Assembly (NCBI RefSeq): GCF_000424005.1
Contig: NZ_AUJB01000012.1
Coordinates: 62,001 to 126,000 of the forward strand
DNA from: Pseudobutyrivibrio ruminis CF1b
Lineage (GTDB): Bacteria; Bacillota; Clostridia; Lachnospirales; Lachnospiraceae
Length of the DNA stretch: 64,000 bases
Direction: 5' to 3'
In this document: positions 7,575-16,779 of the stretch, piece after piece
Position numbering within the stretch: the first letter of the stretch is position 1
How the letters are laid out: each line of letters begins with the position of its first letter
The notes under the pieces: model-generated
What the model saw: only the letters and a program-made list of their open reading frames with translations
Told to the model about the DNA's origin: nothing
Databases searched by the model: none
Made by a program: the position numbers and the translations under genes

Positions 7575-9332
7575 TTATATATAGTCCTTTCCACATAGTG
7601 GGTCTACCGGGCTGATTCCCTTGAAGCTTGAGCGGCCCATAAGTTTATCAATACAAGCAGTAACAAATTCCTCATTGCCACTATAAGTATTGATATATGT
7701 TTTCATCATTGGTGCATCAAACAGATGATATGGGTATGCTGTAGAAACCATAAGCATAGGAATTTCGCTGGCATGCCATGGAGCGTCATCTCCCAGTCCA
7801 AACAATACGTTCCAGTTTAGTCTGAGTGTTGTATTATTTGATGCATTCTCCATGTTGCATACATACAGATATAAATCATAATCAGCCTTCATATCTGCAA
7901 CGCTTCTGTACATTTCATTCATAAGAGCCTGCTTTTCTGGAGTCATTCTGCTTGGATCTGCAAAATCCATTACAGAAATTCGAGTACGTCTGTCTCTAAC
8001 CTTGACTTCAAAGCCTTCTTCTTCTAGTTTTTCCTTCCACATCTTTACAAAATCGCTATTTGGATCATCATTTCTATCGATAACATTCAAATAAATGCGC
8101 TTATATTTTTTTGCAGAAAGTGGAAGTAAACTTTCCTCATCTCTTACGAGTGTGATAGCCTTATCTGCAACTTCCTTAGCCATCTTTCTATGCTCTTCAC
8201 AACCTACTACAGCCAAAGCATCTTTGCCTGGCACAAGAGTTCCTTCTGCCTGCTTTTTGTGAAGACCTAAAGAAGCCTTTGTAGCAAGTATTCTAAGAAC
8301 TGCTTCGTCTAATCTTTCTTCCTTAAGGATTCCATTTTTCACACCATTCATAAGGAATCCATAATCCTCTTCTAAGCTCTTATTGAAAAGAATCATGTCA
8401 CATCCATTTTGGATAGCAGTAGGAATTGCAAGTTCCCTCTTCATAGCAGCTGTAAATCCAACCATAGGTGTAGCATCTGTAGAAATCAAGCCATTAAATC
8501 CCAGCTGCTGTCTAAGCAATTTGGTAAGTAATTCATAAGACAATGATGCAGGAAGTAACTGTTTTTCTCTTGAAGCACCATTATCGTATTTACGAACATA
8601 GGCAGGGCAAGCTATATGGCCAACCATAACTGTCTTAGCCCCCTTATCAATGAGTGACTTATATACATATCCAAAGGTCTCATCCCATTCCTCTACAGAA
8701 AGGCTATTTATGCTTGTAAGAATATGTTGATCTCGCTCATCGATACCATCTCCTGGGAAATGTTTGATAGCAACTGCCACATTATTCTCATCAGCACCAT
8801 CCATGTACCTAGAAGCAAAGTCAACCACCATCTGTGGATTGTCTCCAAATGTTCTTACATTTGTAATTGGATTGTGAAACTCCTTGTTAATATCAACGAT
8901 TGGTGCAAAAGACCAATTCATACCAAGAGCTGCACCTTCTTTGCAGGCCACATATCCCATTTTGTAGCCATATTCGCTATCTGCTGTTGCAGCTACTGCC
9001 ATAGGCTTTCCAAAGGATGTTCCCTCAAAAGCCAAACCATCTCCTCCTGCCTCAGTATTGGCAGCAAGAAGAAGTGGAACCTTGGCGATTGATTGAATTT
9101 TTCTGTGAGTGTTCTGTATCTCCTCGGCTCTGCCACTTCGATACATCATACCCCCTACCTTTATATCTCCTACAATGTGGTTGAGGACTCCATCATCACT
9201 GCTGAATCCCATTGGACAGAATACCTGTCCACACTTATCCTCGAGTGACATCTCGCTAAAAGTAGATTCAATCCACTCTACAGCCTCATCATCTAAATAA
9301 AAGGGATTTCCCTTAAAATCTATCTTTGACAT
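7575..9332 (-). CDS. Glycoside hydrolase family 3, two-domain NagZ-like
   Basis: This 585-residue GH3 enzyme lacks a signal peptide and is probably cytoplasmic. The TIM-barrel domain carries KHFPGDGIDERDQH (residues 180-193), which keeps the Asp-x-His dyad used as general acid/base in NagZ-type beta-N-acetylhexosaminidases, although the usual His after PG is Asp. The nucleophile is probably Asp286 in LISTDATPM. Residues from about 370 form the C-terminal alpha/beta domain found in Bacillus-type two-domain members. A GAGG site precedes the ATG. It sits between the GH78-like hydrolase and beta-phosphoglucomutase, so it should cleave an imported oligosaccharide. Whether it acts on hexosaminides or glucosides is undecided. 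Confidence 0.8.
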   Translation of the reverse strand: MSKIDFKGNPFYLDDEAVEWIESTFSEMSLEDKCGQVFCPMGFSSDDGVLNHIVGDIKVGGMMYRSGRAEEIQNTHRKIQSIAKVPLLLAANTEAGGDGLAFEGTSFGKPMAVAATADSEYGYKMGYVACKEGAALGMNWSFAPIVDINKEFHNPITNVRTFGDNPQMVVDFASRYMDGADENNVAVAIKHFPGDGIDERDQHILTSINSLSVEEWDETFGYVYKSLIDKGAKTVMVGHIACPAYVRKYDNGASREKQLLPASLSYELLTKLLRQQLGFNGLISTDATPMVGFTAAMKRELAIPTAIQNGCDMILFNKSLEEDYGFLMNGVKNGILKEERLDEAVLRILATKASLGLHKKQAEGTLVPGKDALAVVGCEEHRKMAKEVADKAITLVRDEESLLPLSAKKYKRIYLNVIDRNDDPNSDFVKMWKEKLEEEGFEVKVRDRRTRISVMDFADPSRMTPEKQALMNEMYRSVADMKADYDLYLYVCNMENASNNTTLRLNWNVLFGLGDDAPWHASEIPMLMVSTAYPYHLFDAPMMKTYINTYSGNEEFVTACIDKLMGRSSFKGISPVDPLCGKDYI

Positions 9333-9343
9333 TTATAACCTCG

Positions 9344-10819
9344 TTAATTACAAAAATATTTTCTTAAGAAATATGTAGGGCCACAGCTCCATGCGTGACA
9401 ATAGCTGTTAACTATTGTTCCGCCATAAGGAGACTCATTTGGATTCTTAGGATTGTATAATTCCCAGAATGTATCTGCCCCTTCCTTAAGCATTCCACCC
9501 CAGTATTCTTCCATTTCCTTTAAAGCCTGATCCTTTTCACCAATCATAATCAAAGCTTCTATAAAGTTATGGAACATGTATGGTGTAACCATTGTTAGAG
9601 CACTTTCTTCCTGGCGCAAACGCTCAATAAGCTTAACAGCGCCATTTCCTTCTACAGCTCCACCAAGAATCATCCATACCTGAGATGCATAGGATACCTG
9701 TCGGTCTGTACCAGAAACATATAGCTTCTTTTCCTCATCAAATAAAAAGCTATTAGCTGCTGATTTTAATTTAAGATAGTCCTGGGCATACTCTTCTTCT
9801 GCCATTACATCTCCTGTAATCTGAGCAAGCTCAATTGCTGCCTCCAAAGCATAAAGGAATATTCCCTGGGCACTAGCCTGCTTGTTAAGCATAAGGTTCC
9901 AATCTACAAAACACCAACCTAGCTTATCGGAATCCCTTACAACATAGTTTTCATCAAGATTTTCTTTTGCCAGCTCAATTTGTCTTTTACATACATGCCA
10001 CAAATCATTTACAGCCGAATCATCTCCTGTTTGTCTGTAATAATCTAATAATGTATTGATAAAAAACAAGGAGTAATCAAACATGAAAGTGTCATCCACC
10101 TCTGGCTCTGGTTCAAGGAATATGCATGCTCCCACTCTATCCTCATCGTTTGTAAGAGCCCCAAAAAGATACAGGCACTCCTTTACTAAATCGTAATTAC
10201 GATATGTCTCATAATTAGCCAATGCTTGCATTCTTAAATCGCCAATCCAAAGACGTCTATCTCTCTTTGGACCATCTTCAAAAACCAGCTGCATACAATC
10301 ATGAAGAGTTTTGATAGCAACTCTATCAAGATCCTTGTGTAACTGATTATCAGAATTAAGTGGAACAAGCTTAGAATCGTCAGCTGAAGATTCGCTAGTG
10401 CACACCACATTGTCCAAATAAAGCTTGAATTTATCACTTATATCTAAAACTTCAATTTTTACATATCTAAATGAATATCTTCTTTCTAGTGACACTCTTG
10501 ATGGAATAACATCTACGTGAATCTGCTCTTCCTCAATCCATGATGCACTTATCCATCCTTTATATTCAGCAGGATTCTCGTATAACTCGATTTCTCTTTC
10601 TGCAAAATGAATCTTGAGGAAAGCAGGCGCATCAGCATGAGAACCGACTGATTTCAAATCGAAAGCTAATCTTCCCACCTGGTGGTCACCAAAATCTATT
10701 ATTATGCTATCTCCCTTTGAAAGATACTGGGTCTCTGTCATATTTATAGGACTTACATCCGTATAAATCAGCTTTGGCATGTGGTCAAGCGCTGTCTTTA
10801 ATAATTTTTCATTTCTCAT
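9344..10819 (-). CDS. GH78-like (alpha-L-rhamnosidase-type) intracellular glycosidase
   Basis: This 491-residue protein has an N-terminal beta-sandwich (to about residue 150) and an alpha/alpha six-hairpin domain. The signature EDGPKRDRRLWIGDLR corresponds to the DCPQRDERLGWTGD motif of family 78, and a second conserved stretch near the C-terminus, ADTFWELYNP, matches the catalytic-face loop. It is only about half the length of ordinary GH78 enzymes, so it may be a related family such as a small glycosidase acting on short oligosaccharides. There is no signal peptide. The start overlaps the permease stop by 4 bases (ATGA), showing translational coupling. Specificity for rhamnose is family-level inference. 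Confidence 0.7.
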   Translation of the reverse strand: MRNEKLLKTALDHMPKLIYTDVSPINMTETQYLSKGDSIIIDFGDHQVGRLAFDLKSVGSHADAPAFLKIHFAEREIELYENPAEYKGWISASWIEEEQIHVDVIPSRVSLERRYSFRYVKIEVLDISDKFKLYLDNVVCTSESSADDSKLVPLNSDNQLHKDLDRVAIKTLHDCMQLVFEDGPKRDRRLWIGDLRMQALANYETYRNYDLVKECLYLFGALTNDEDRVGACIFLEPEPEVDDTFMFDYSLFFINTLLDYYRQTGDDSAVNDLWHVCKRQIELAKENLDENYVVRDSDKLGWCFVDWNLMLNKQASAQGIFLYALEAAIELAQITGDVMAEEEYAQDYLKLKSAANSFLFDEEKKLYVSGTDRQVSYASQVWMILGGAVEGNGAVKLIERLRQEESALTMVTPYMFHNFIEALIMIGEKDQALKEMEEYWGGMLKEGADTFWELYNPKNPNESPYGGTIVNSYCHAWSCGPTYFLRKYFCN

Positions 10820-11796
10820 CTTTTAAATAATCTCTTTATCACGTTAATATTGTTTAAATAAATCAAAAATACCACTAGAAGTACGGCATTTATAATTGAT
10901 TGCATGGAAGCTGTTACTTGATTTGAAAAAACAGCAAATGTGGAATTCAAAAGTGACATGCAAACTGCCGCAAGCAAAAATCCCATTTTTTCATTACAGT
11001 ACTGGCTGATATATCCACCAATAAACATTGGAAGAAATGCTGTGAACATGATTGCGATACTTCCGAAGTTTAGCTGTCCACCATTGATTGTTGTGTTTCT
11101 TGCAGCATTTAAAAATCCTACAAGTCCCATTAATGCTCCGCATATTCCATAGCAGATCAGCGCATTTTTCACTTCGTTAATACCAGTGTTTATTGAAACC
11201 TTCTGTCCACTTTTCAGAGCTGCGTAATCATATCCGAATGTTGTCTTTTCAAATACAACAACCATAAATATGAGCACCACAAGAATGATAATAAATGCAT
11301 AAACCCATGTATTAGCAAAAGCAGACATAGATGAATTCTGCACCTCTTTCATAAGGTATTTTCCACTTGTGATTGTATACATGATTCCCTCATAAATAAG
11401 AGTCACACCAAGTGAAGTGATAATAGGTGGTAAACGCAGTGCAACGTAGATAGCTCCCGAGATTAATCCCAATAAGCATCCCACAGCTACTGTTACAATA
11501 AGCATCATCGCTGCTGAGCCTTTTCCACCAGCAAGAGCTGAATATGTTATTTCAGCTCCAATTACTGATGAAAGCGCTGCCATTGAACCAAGTGAAAAAT
11601 CAAATCGTCCACTATTTAGATTTATAGAAAGAGCCATTGTTGTAATCATGACAATTGCTGTGTAAACAACAAAATTATCAAAACTCTTTGCATTTGTAAT
11701 AATATTTTGTCCCTGTGTAAGGCAAAGTCCCTCAAGTATTGCTGCTACTAAAACGGGTATTGCCAATGAATGTATTATCTTCTTAAGGGTGCTCAT
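10816..11796 (-). CDS. Sugar ABC transporter permease (RbsC-type) 2
   Basis: This is a hydrophobic protein of about 326 residues with eight to ten membrane segments, of the RbsC/MglC/BPD_transp_2 family. The conserved block TMALSINLNSGRFDFSLGSMAALSSVIGAEI matches the family hallmark (NISGGIDLSVGS in RbsC). The ATG at 11796 is preferred to the TTG at 11808, which overlaps the GGAGG ribosome site. It is the second permease of this importer, placed after the binding protein and just before the GH78-like gene. The two permeases presumably form a heterodimer served by the double ATPase. Confidence 0.85.
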   Translation of the reverse strand: MSTLKKIIHSLAIPVLVAAILEGLCLTQGQNIITNAKSFDNFVVYTAIVMITTMALSINLNSGRFDFSLGSMAALSSVIGAEITYSALAGGKGSAAMMLIVTVAVGCLLGLISGAIYVALRLPPIITSLGVTLIYEGIMYTITSGKYLMKEVQNSSMSAFANTWVYAFIIILVVLIFMVVVFEKTTFGYDYAALKSGQKVSINTGINEVKNALICYGICGALMGLVGFLNAARNTTINGGQLNFGSIAIMFTAFLPMFIGGYISQYCNEKMGFLLAAVCMSLLNSTFAVFSNQVTASMQSIINAVLLVVFLIYLNNINVIKRLFKR

Positions 11797-11812
11797 AATT
11801 GCCTCCAAAAAA

Positions 11813-12967
11813 CTATTTTGACTCTACAAGAGCCTTTACATCATCATAAGTAACTGCATCACCTATGATTGTATCAAGTGATTCCTTATCAAAAATTGGT
11901 GTATCTCCGTTGTCTGTTACATAATATTCGTTGAACGAATCAACATCTGTTGCTACAAGGTATCCCTGGCTTAATGAAACTGCATTTCCATCATTGTCAC
12001 GGATTACATTTCCATTTACTGCATTCATAACAAGTGCAAATACAGGTCCAATTGATGAAGAATACTTACCAGCCAGATATGTAAGTGTTCCATTTGTCAT
12101 AGAATCCAAATTCATTTCTGTAAATGAATCAATATCAGCAAACTGAATATCATTCTGAGCTAATGTCTGAGCAAAGAATGTTGTAGCCATACCAACTGAT
12201 AAGAAAGCTTCTGGAGCCTTCTGGATTGCCGCATTAAGCTCATCTGTAGTTGTATCACCATAGCCCTGAAGGTAAGCAACTACCTCTACATCACCTTCAA
12301 TCTTTGATGGGTCAACAGCCTGATCTCCAAAAATCTGACCGATCATGCCGTTCATATCATCTGTTCCACCGTATGTATCACCAAGTCCTGCAATGATTCC
12401 TGCAGCACGATATACATGCATTGGATTTGGAATAAATGCACCGTAAATTGCAACTGTGCTAATTCCCTGCTCTTTGTAGTACTCCCCCATAGCCTTTCCA
12501 GCTTCAAACTCTGTTTCGTTTGATGGTCCAATCTGGCCTACAAAATGCTCATAACCCTTGTACTGTTCGTACTGCTCATCATCAAGAACACCAGATGCAA
12601 TTGCATAGTAAACACCATATTCTTCACATGTCTCAATCTGCTGTGCTCTATCTGAGCTTGAAAGAGAAATGATTGCGTCATATCCCTTAGATGCAAACTT
12701 CTCAATTGCAGCTTTCTCATCTTCTGCACTTTCAAGAGCATCTGTATATTCGAAAGTTACGTCATAGTTGTTCTGAATATACTCTTCATAATAGTTTCTG
12801 AAACCAAGAGCTTCCTCGCCACTTACATCAGCTACTAGGACACCAATTTTAACCCCGTCCTTTGATGCAGATGCTGTGTCATTAGAATTTCCGCATCCTG
12901 CCAAAACACTAGCGCTCATCACACCAACAAGTGCTAAGCTAATAAGTTTTGCAAATCTTTTTTTCAT
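11813..12967 (-). CDS. Sugar ABC transporter substrate-binding lipoprotein
   Basis: With the ATG at 12967 (GGAGGG 8 bases upstream; an in-frame TTG lies 6 bases earlier) the protein starts MKKRFAKLISLALVGVMSAS and has a lipobox LAGC, Cys25 being the acylated residue. The mature part has the two-lobe periplasmic-binding fold of the BMP/Peripla_BP type (VKIGVLVADVSGEEALGFRN; later YGDTTTDELNAAIQKAPEAFLSVGMATT). It should capture the sugar outside the membrane for the flanking permeases. The ligand is not evident from sequence. Confidence 0.85.
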   Translation of the reverse strand: MKKRFAKLISLALVGVMSASVLAGCGNSNDTASASKDGVKIGVLVADVSGEEALGFRNYYEEYIQNNYDVTFEYTDALESAEDEKAAIEKFASKGYDAIISLSSSDRAQQIETCEEYGVYYAIASGVLDDEQYEQYKGYEHFVGQIGPSNETEFEAGKAMGEYYKEQGISTVAIYGAFIPNPMHVYRAAGIIAGLGDTYGGTDDMNGMIGQIFGDQAVDPSKIEGDVEVVAYLQGYGDTTTDELNAAIQKAPEAFLSVGMATTFFAQTLAQNDIQFADIDSFTEMNLDSMTNGTLTYLAGKYSSSIGPVFALVMNAVNGNVIRDNDGNAVSLSQGYLVATDVDSFNEYYVTDNGDTPIFDKESLDTIIGDAVTYDDVKALVESK

Positions 12968-12999
12968 CTTCAAATCCCTCCATAATTAACCATTATTTT

Positions 13000-13017
13000 T
13001 AACTGCCAAAGCAGTTA
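13000..13017 (-). promoter_or_regulatory. Intercistronic stem-loop ahead of the binding-protein gene
   Basis: A 7-bp stem (TAACTGC / GCAGTTA) with a 4-base loop lies in the 56-base gap between the permease and binding-protein genes. No strong T-run follows, so it looks more like an RNA-stability or processing hairpin than a full terminator. Such hairpins often raise binding-protein levels over membrane subunits; here that is inference. Confidence 0.4.
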
Positions 13018-13023
13018 GTACCT

Positions 13024-14004
13024 TTATCTTGGCAATGCCTGAGTACGGTAGTTCATACTTGTTATGTATACAACTGCCATAAAGAATAAAGCAGATATCA
13101 CCTGAGTAATTCCATATGCCGCGCTACTATCAATAACAATTTCCAAAATGTCGTTCAGTAGCATGTAGGAAAATCCACCAATCAAGGCTGCATAGATTTT
13201 TGAACGAGGGCCACCTGAAATAGGCATTCCTCCAAATACAATTGCAATAAAAATATTCATTCCAATGCTTGATGCTGTTTGTGTTGTAACTGATGGTGTA
13301 TAGGTAAGAGTAAGAAATGCCCCGAGACCTACACCAATTCCTGCCATCGTAAATGCGATAATTGTATACTTGTTTGCTTTAATTCCTGTAAGTGAAGCAC
13401 ATAGTGGATTACCACCTATAAACTTCATTCTTCTACCAGTTTTTGTTAACTGGAAAACATAGAAACAAACTGCAAAATATATAATTAAGAGCATTGCTTT
13501 AAATCCGGTTCCTGAATAAGGCTTTACAACGCTTGACGGAATACTGATTCCACCGAGAGCACCACCATCTGTTGTAATAATCTGAGATGCTATTGCAGAC
13601 AAAACTGACATCATAGCAACAGTTGTTACGAATGCAGGTATGTTAAATACTGATGCCAAAACTGAATTAAACAATGAGCATGCAATACCTGTTGCAAACA
13701 AAACAAGAATCATAAGCGCAAGGCTTTCTGTCTTGTTGTAAACAGTAACACCAAGGGTCGCTGCAAAAAGAGTAGATGCACCAAGGCTGATATCAAATGT
13801 TCCTAAGGTATAAATAAAAATTGCTCCTGTTGCTACAACCGCAAGAACTACCGCCTCGTTGAAAACGATTTGTAAATACATATCAAGCCTATAGCCGTAT
13901 GTTTGAATAACTCCGCAAAAGATAAAAAACAAAGCAATAAGCGCTACCAATGGCAATGTAGCTATAAGCATTTGAGTATTTTTGAATTTCTTAAGTTTAC
14001 TCAC
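13024..14004 (-). CDS. Sugar ABC transporter permease (RbsC-type) 1
   Basis: This 326-residue membrane protein belongs to the RbsC/MglC permease family, with the hallmark FIYTLGTFDISLGASTLFAATLGV in its third to fourth segment and a conserved GGMPISGGPRSKI loop. It begins with GTG (AGGAGG 6 bases upstream), 10 bases after the ATPase stop. It pairs with the second permease of the operon. Both differ clearly from each other, as expected for a heterodimeric channel. Confidence 0.85.
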   Translation of the reverse strand: MSKLKKFKNTQMLIATLPLVALIALFFIFCGVIQTYGYRLDMYLQIVFNEAVVLAVVATGAIFIYTLGTFDISLGASTLFAATLGVTVYNKTESLALMILVLFATGIACSLFNSVLASVFNIPAFVTTVAMMSVLSAIASQIITTDGGALGGISIPSSVVKPYSGTGFKAMLLIIYFAVCFYVFQLTKTGRRMKFIGGNPLCASLTGIKANKYTIIAFTMAGIGVGLGAFLTLTYTPSVTTQTASSIGMNIFIAIVFGGMPISGGPRSKIYAALIGGFSYMLLNDILEIVIDSSAAYGITQVISALFFMAVVYITSMNYRTQALPR

Positions 14005-14014
14005 AGCGTACCTC

Positions 14015-15517
14015 CTATATCATGTAGCCAATAACGTCTGCTTCAGACAAATCTTTGCTACGATTGAATTCTTTTGTTATTTCTCCGTCCTTCATAATCA
14101 GGACTCTATCGCTCATTCCCAACAATTCTGGAAGCTCTTCACTTATCATAAGAATTGCTTTTCCTTGTTTTTTAAGCTTTATCATCAGCTGATACATAGC
14201 CTGTTTTACGCCGATGTCAACGCCACGTGTTGGACAATCTAGAATGAGAATTTCACTCTCGCATCCAATCCATTTTCCAAAAACAACCTTTTGCTTGTTT
14301 CCACCAGATAACTGGCTCACCTGCTGATTCATGTCGCTACACTTTATGGAAAGATCATTAACCTGTTTCTGCACATAATCCTTCTCATTCTTTTCTGTAA
14401 TAATGCCAGCGTTATTTTTGAAAATATTCATTCCTGCAATAGCGATGTTGTCTTTAATGCTGGCTTCCAAACAAAGGGACTTTGTATCTCTGTCCTTTGA
14501 TACATATCCAATCTTTTGAGATACAGCATTATGACAGCATTTGATTTCCTTGCCAGATTCTGTAATCACCTGTCCACCATCAAGTTCCAATGCTCCGAAA
14601 AGAGCTTCCCCTAAATAGTGCATTCCACATGTTGAAAGGCCCCCGATTCCAACTATCTCGCCTTTGTGGAGACTGATGTTAACATTCTTTAATTTGTCGC
14701 CGTAATTGATATTCTTACCTTCTAATGCAACCTCTTCCTGAGAAGTAGCTTCGAAGTCAGTTCTGTAATAATCCCCCTGAAGCTCACGTCCGATCATGCT
14801 TGTTCGGATTAAATCGTCATCGAATTCTTCTTTTTCAAATGTTCTAATCAACTTACCATCACGAAGCACTGTCAATGTATCGCAAACAGTAGTGATTTCT
14901 TCTAAATCGTGGGAAATAAAAATAACTGATTTATTCTCTCTTTTAAGTCTTTTGATAAGTCCATACATCAATGTTCTTCCATCATGTGACAATGCTGTAC
15001 TAGTCTCATCTATTACTAAAATGTCAGGCTTTTTCATCATGACTTTCGCAATTTCAACAAGCTTTCTTTCCTGGAAATCAAGACTTCCCATTAAGTCACT
15101 AGCCTTTACATTTTTGATTCCAATTTCCTGTAAAACTTTACCAGCTTCTTCATAAAGCTTTTTCTTATCAACAAGTCCAAACTTATTTTTAAAAAGCTTT
15201 AACTCTGCTAAGAAAATGTTTTCCGCTACAGTTATTCCAGCAATAGTACCGCTTTCCTGAACAACCATACCTATTCCACCCGTTAAGGCATCTATCATGC
15301 TCTCTGGATTCCACTCTTTGTTCTTGAAAATCATTTGTCCCTCATTTGCCTTCTGCATACCAGCAGCTATAGAGGATATAGTTGATTTTCCCGAACCGTT
15401 TTCTCCAATAAGACCTCTTACCTCACCTGGATAAACTGTAAGTGAAACATCATCAAGGGCTATAACGCTACCAAACCTTTTTGAAATATTTTTCATTTCA
15501 AGTATTGGTTCACTCAT
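14015..15517 (-). CDS. Sugar ABC transporter double ATP-binding protein (RbsA/MglA type)
   Basis: About 500 residues with two ABC domains. Domain 1 has Walker A GENGSGKST, signature LDFQERKLVEIA (degenerate) and Walker B ILVIDETSTAL. Domain 2 has the degenerate Walker A typical of RbsA (GIGGLSTCGMHYLG), signature LSGGNKQKVVFGKW and Walker B ILILDCPTRGVD. This asymmetric layout is normal for the monosaccharide ABC class. Three starts are possible (GTG 15529, ATG 15523, ATG 15517); the last gives the family-like MSEPILEMKNISKRFG. It is the first gene of the sugar operon and faces an AraC regulator. Confidence 0.9.
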   Translation of the reverse strand: MSEPILEMKNISKRFGSVIALDDVSLTVYPGEVRGLIGENGSGKSTISSIAAGMQKANEGQMIFKNKEWNPESMIDALTGGIGMVVQESGTIAGITVAENIFLAELKLFKNKFGLVDKKKLYEEAGKVLQEIGIKNVKASDLMGSLDFQERKLVEIAKVMMKKPDILVIDETSTALSHDGRTLMYGLIKRLKRENKSVIFISHDLEEITTVCDTLTVLRDGKLIRTFEKEEFDDDLIRTSMIGRELQGDYYRTDFEATSQEEVALEGKNINYGDKLKNVNISLHKGEIVGIGGLSTCGMHYLGEALFGALELDGGQVITESGKEIKCCHNAVSQKIGYVSKDRDTKSLCLEASIKDNIAIAGMNIFKNNAGIITEKNEKDYVQKQVNDLSIKCSDMNQQVSQLSGGNKQKVVFGKWIGCESEILILDCPTRGVDIGVKQAMYQLMIKLKKQGKAILMISEELPELLGMSDRVLIMKDGEITKEFNRSKDLSEADVIGYMI

Positions 15518-15543
15518 AATCATCAACACCTTTCTCCTTACTT

Positions 15544-15599
15544 AACTTGCAAGTTGATTATAGAATCATTTTTGCCCTTTAATAATTAACAATATTGTT
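15544..15599 (-). promoter_or_regulatory. Promoter/operator region of the GH3/GH78-like sugar operon
   Basis: On the minus strand a perfect -10 TATAAT (15562-15557) has no clear -35, as expected for an activator-dependent promoter. Two perfect 12-bp palindromes flank it: AACTTGCAAGTT (15544-15555) next to the start site and AACAATATTGTT (15588-15599) upstream at about -45. The upstream one is the better candidate for AraC-regulator contact. Read by eye; function inferred. Confidence 0.45.
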
Positions 15600-15658
15600 C
15601 AACTATATTGACCTATTTTGATGTATATGAATTATATGAAATATATTTTTGATTTTTT

Positions 15659-15687
15659 TTGACATAGAACCCTTTTTGAGCTATCAT
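15659..15687 (+). promoter_or_regulatory. Consensus promoter for a leaderless AraC-family mRNA
   Basis: TTGACA (15659-15664) and TATCAT (15682-15687) are exactly 17 bases apart, a near-consensus sigma-A promoter. The ATG of the regulator starts only 7 bases after the -10 (15695), so transcription would begin at or one base before the start codon. No ribosome site precedes the ATG. Confidence 0.65.
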
Positions 15688-15694
15688 CATCTTC

Positions 15695-16750
15695 ATGGAC
15701 GCAAAAGCATTAAGACAGCATATCTACGATATGACGGAAACAGAAAAATTCTATAAAGAATATTACTTAGCAAGAAGCAATCAGAAAGAACTTAACAAGT
15801 TTCTTGCTAATCTGAATATGGACGAGGTTTTCAAAAAGCATTTGTTGATTTTGGAAATAGAGGAAACCATTCCCGAAGTTTTCGAGGATTCATTTTTCTT
15901 TGACTTGTCAAATAACGACAGTATTGTTGTGCAGAAGCACGAAAGATATAGTCCTGCCATTGAACATAGTCATACTTTCTTTGAAATCACTTATATTTTT
16001 GATGGACAATGCACCCAGGAAATATCAGGAAGCACTATCAATATGCGAACAGGAGATTTTTGTATTATTCCTCCAGGTATTAAGCATTCTATTTCCATTT
16101 TTGACGACACAATTGCCATCAATATTATGCTTAGAAAAGATACTTTACACTCCATGTTTTATGGCTTTTTGAATACACCAAATATTCTTTCATCATTCTT
16201 TCTAAACAATATCTACGCTAAAAAAGCAAATGATTATATTATGTTTAGAACCGGAAGTGACGAGTCCTTAAATATATCTTTTATATGGATGTTGGCGGAA
16301 AGCACAAACAAACAAGAATACTACTATCAAGCAATAACCAATACTCTGCTATTAGATTTTTACATGATTATCAGAAACTACTCTGAATCAGTACAAATGC
16401 CCTTGTTCGACAGTAGAGTTGATGTTCAAAGATACGCTCTTATTCAATACATTCAGGAGAATTATAAAGAGATTACTCTTTCAGATTTGGCTAAGAAGTT
16501 CCATTACTCAAATGAATATACCTCGCGTTTGATAAAGGAATTGACTGGCATGAATTACACTGAGATTCTTAGAACTGTAAGAATAGAACACTCACAGGAT
16601 TTGCTTGCAAACTCCACTATGTCTGTAGCAACAATAGCAGAGGCAATTGGATATGATACTGCCGAACACTATATTCGACAGTTTAAGAAACATACAGGCA
16701 TGACGCCATCAGCATTCAGAAAACAATCTGCATCAACCAGAAATAGATAA
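15695..16750 (+). CDS. AraC-family transcriptional regulator (cupin N-terminus)
   Basis: This 351-residue regulator has a cupin-type ligand domain in the first half (HSHTFFEITYIFDG, then MRTGDFCIIPPGIKHSI) and the two-helix-turn-helix AraC DNA-binding domain at about residues 250-345 (ITLSDLAKKFHYSNEYTSRLIKE and VATIAEAIGYDTAEHYIRQFKK). It is divergent from the ABC-importer/glycosidase operon and is its likely activator, responding to the imported sugar. Its own promoter suggests leaderless translation. The family call is confident; the target and effector are inference. Confidence 0.9.
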   Translation: MDAKALRQHIYDMTETEKFYKEYYLARSNQKELNKFLANLNMDEVFKKHLLILEIEETIPEVFEDSFFFDLSNNDSIVVQKHERYSPAIEHSHTFFEITYIFDGQCTQEISGSTINMRTGDFCIIPPGIKHSISIFDDTIAINIMLRKDTLHSMFYGFLNTPNILSSFFLNNIYAKKANDYIMFRTGSDESLNISFIWMLAESTNKQEYYYQAITNTLLLDFYMIIRNYSESVQMPLFDSRVDVQRYALIQYIQENYKEITLSDLAKKFHYSNEYTSRLIKELTGMNYTEILRTVRIEHSQDLLANSTMSVATIAEAIGYDTAEHYIRQFKKHTGMTPSAFRKQSASTRNR

Positions 16751-16779
16751 TTCGACTTAACAAGTTCTGGCTCAATTAG

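Noticed and set aside
7573-7594. Longer N-terminus for beta-phosphoglucomutase (MERTIYK).
   Set aside because: It overlaps the GH3 stop, has no ribosome site and does not fit the family N-terminus.
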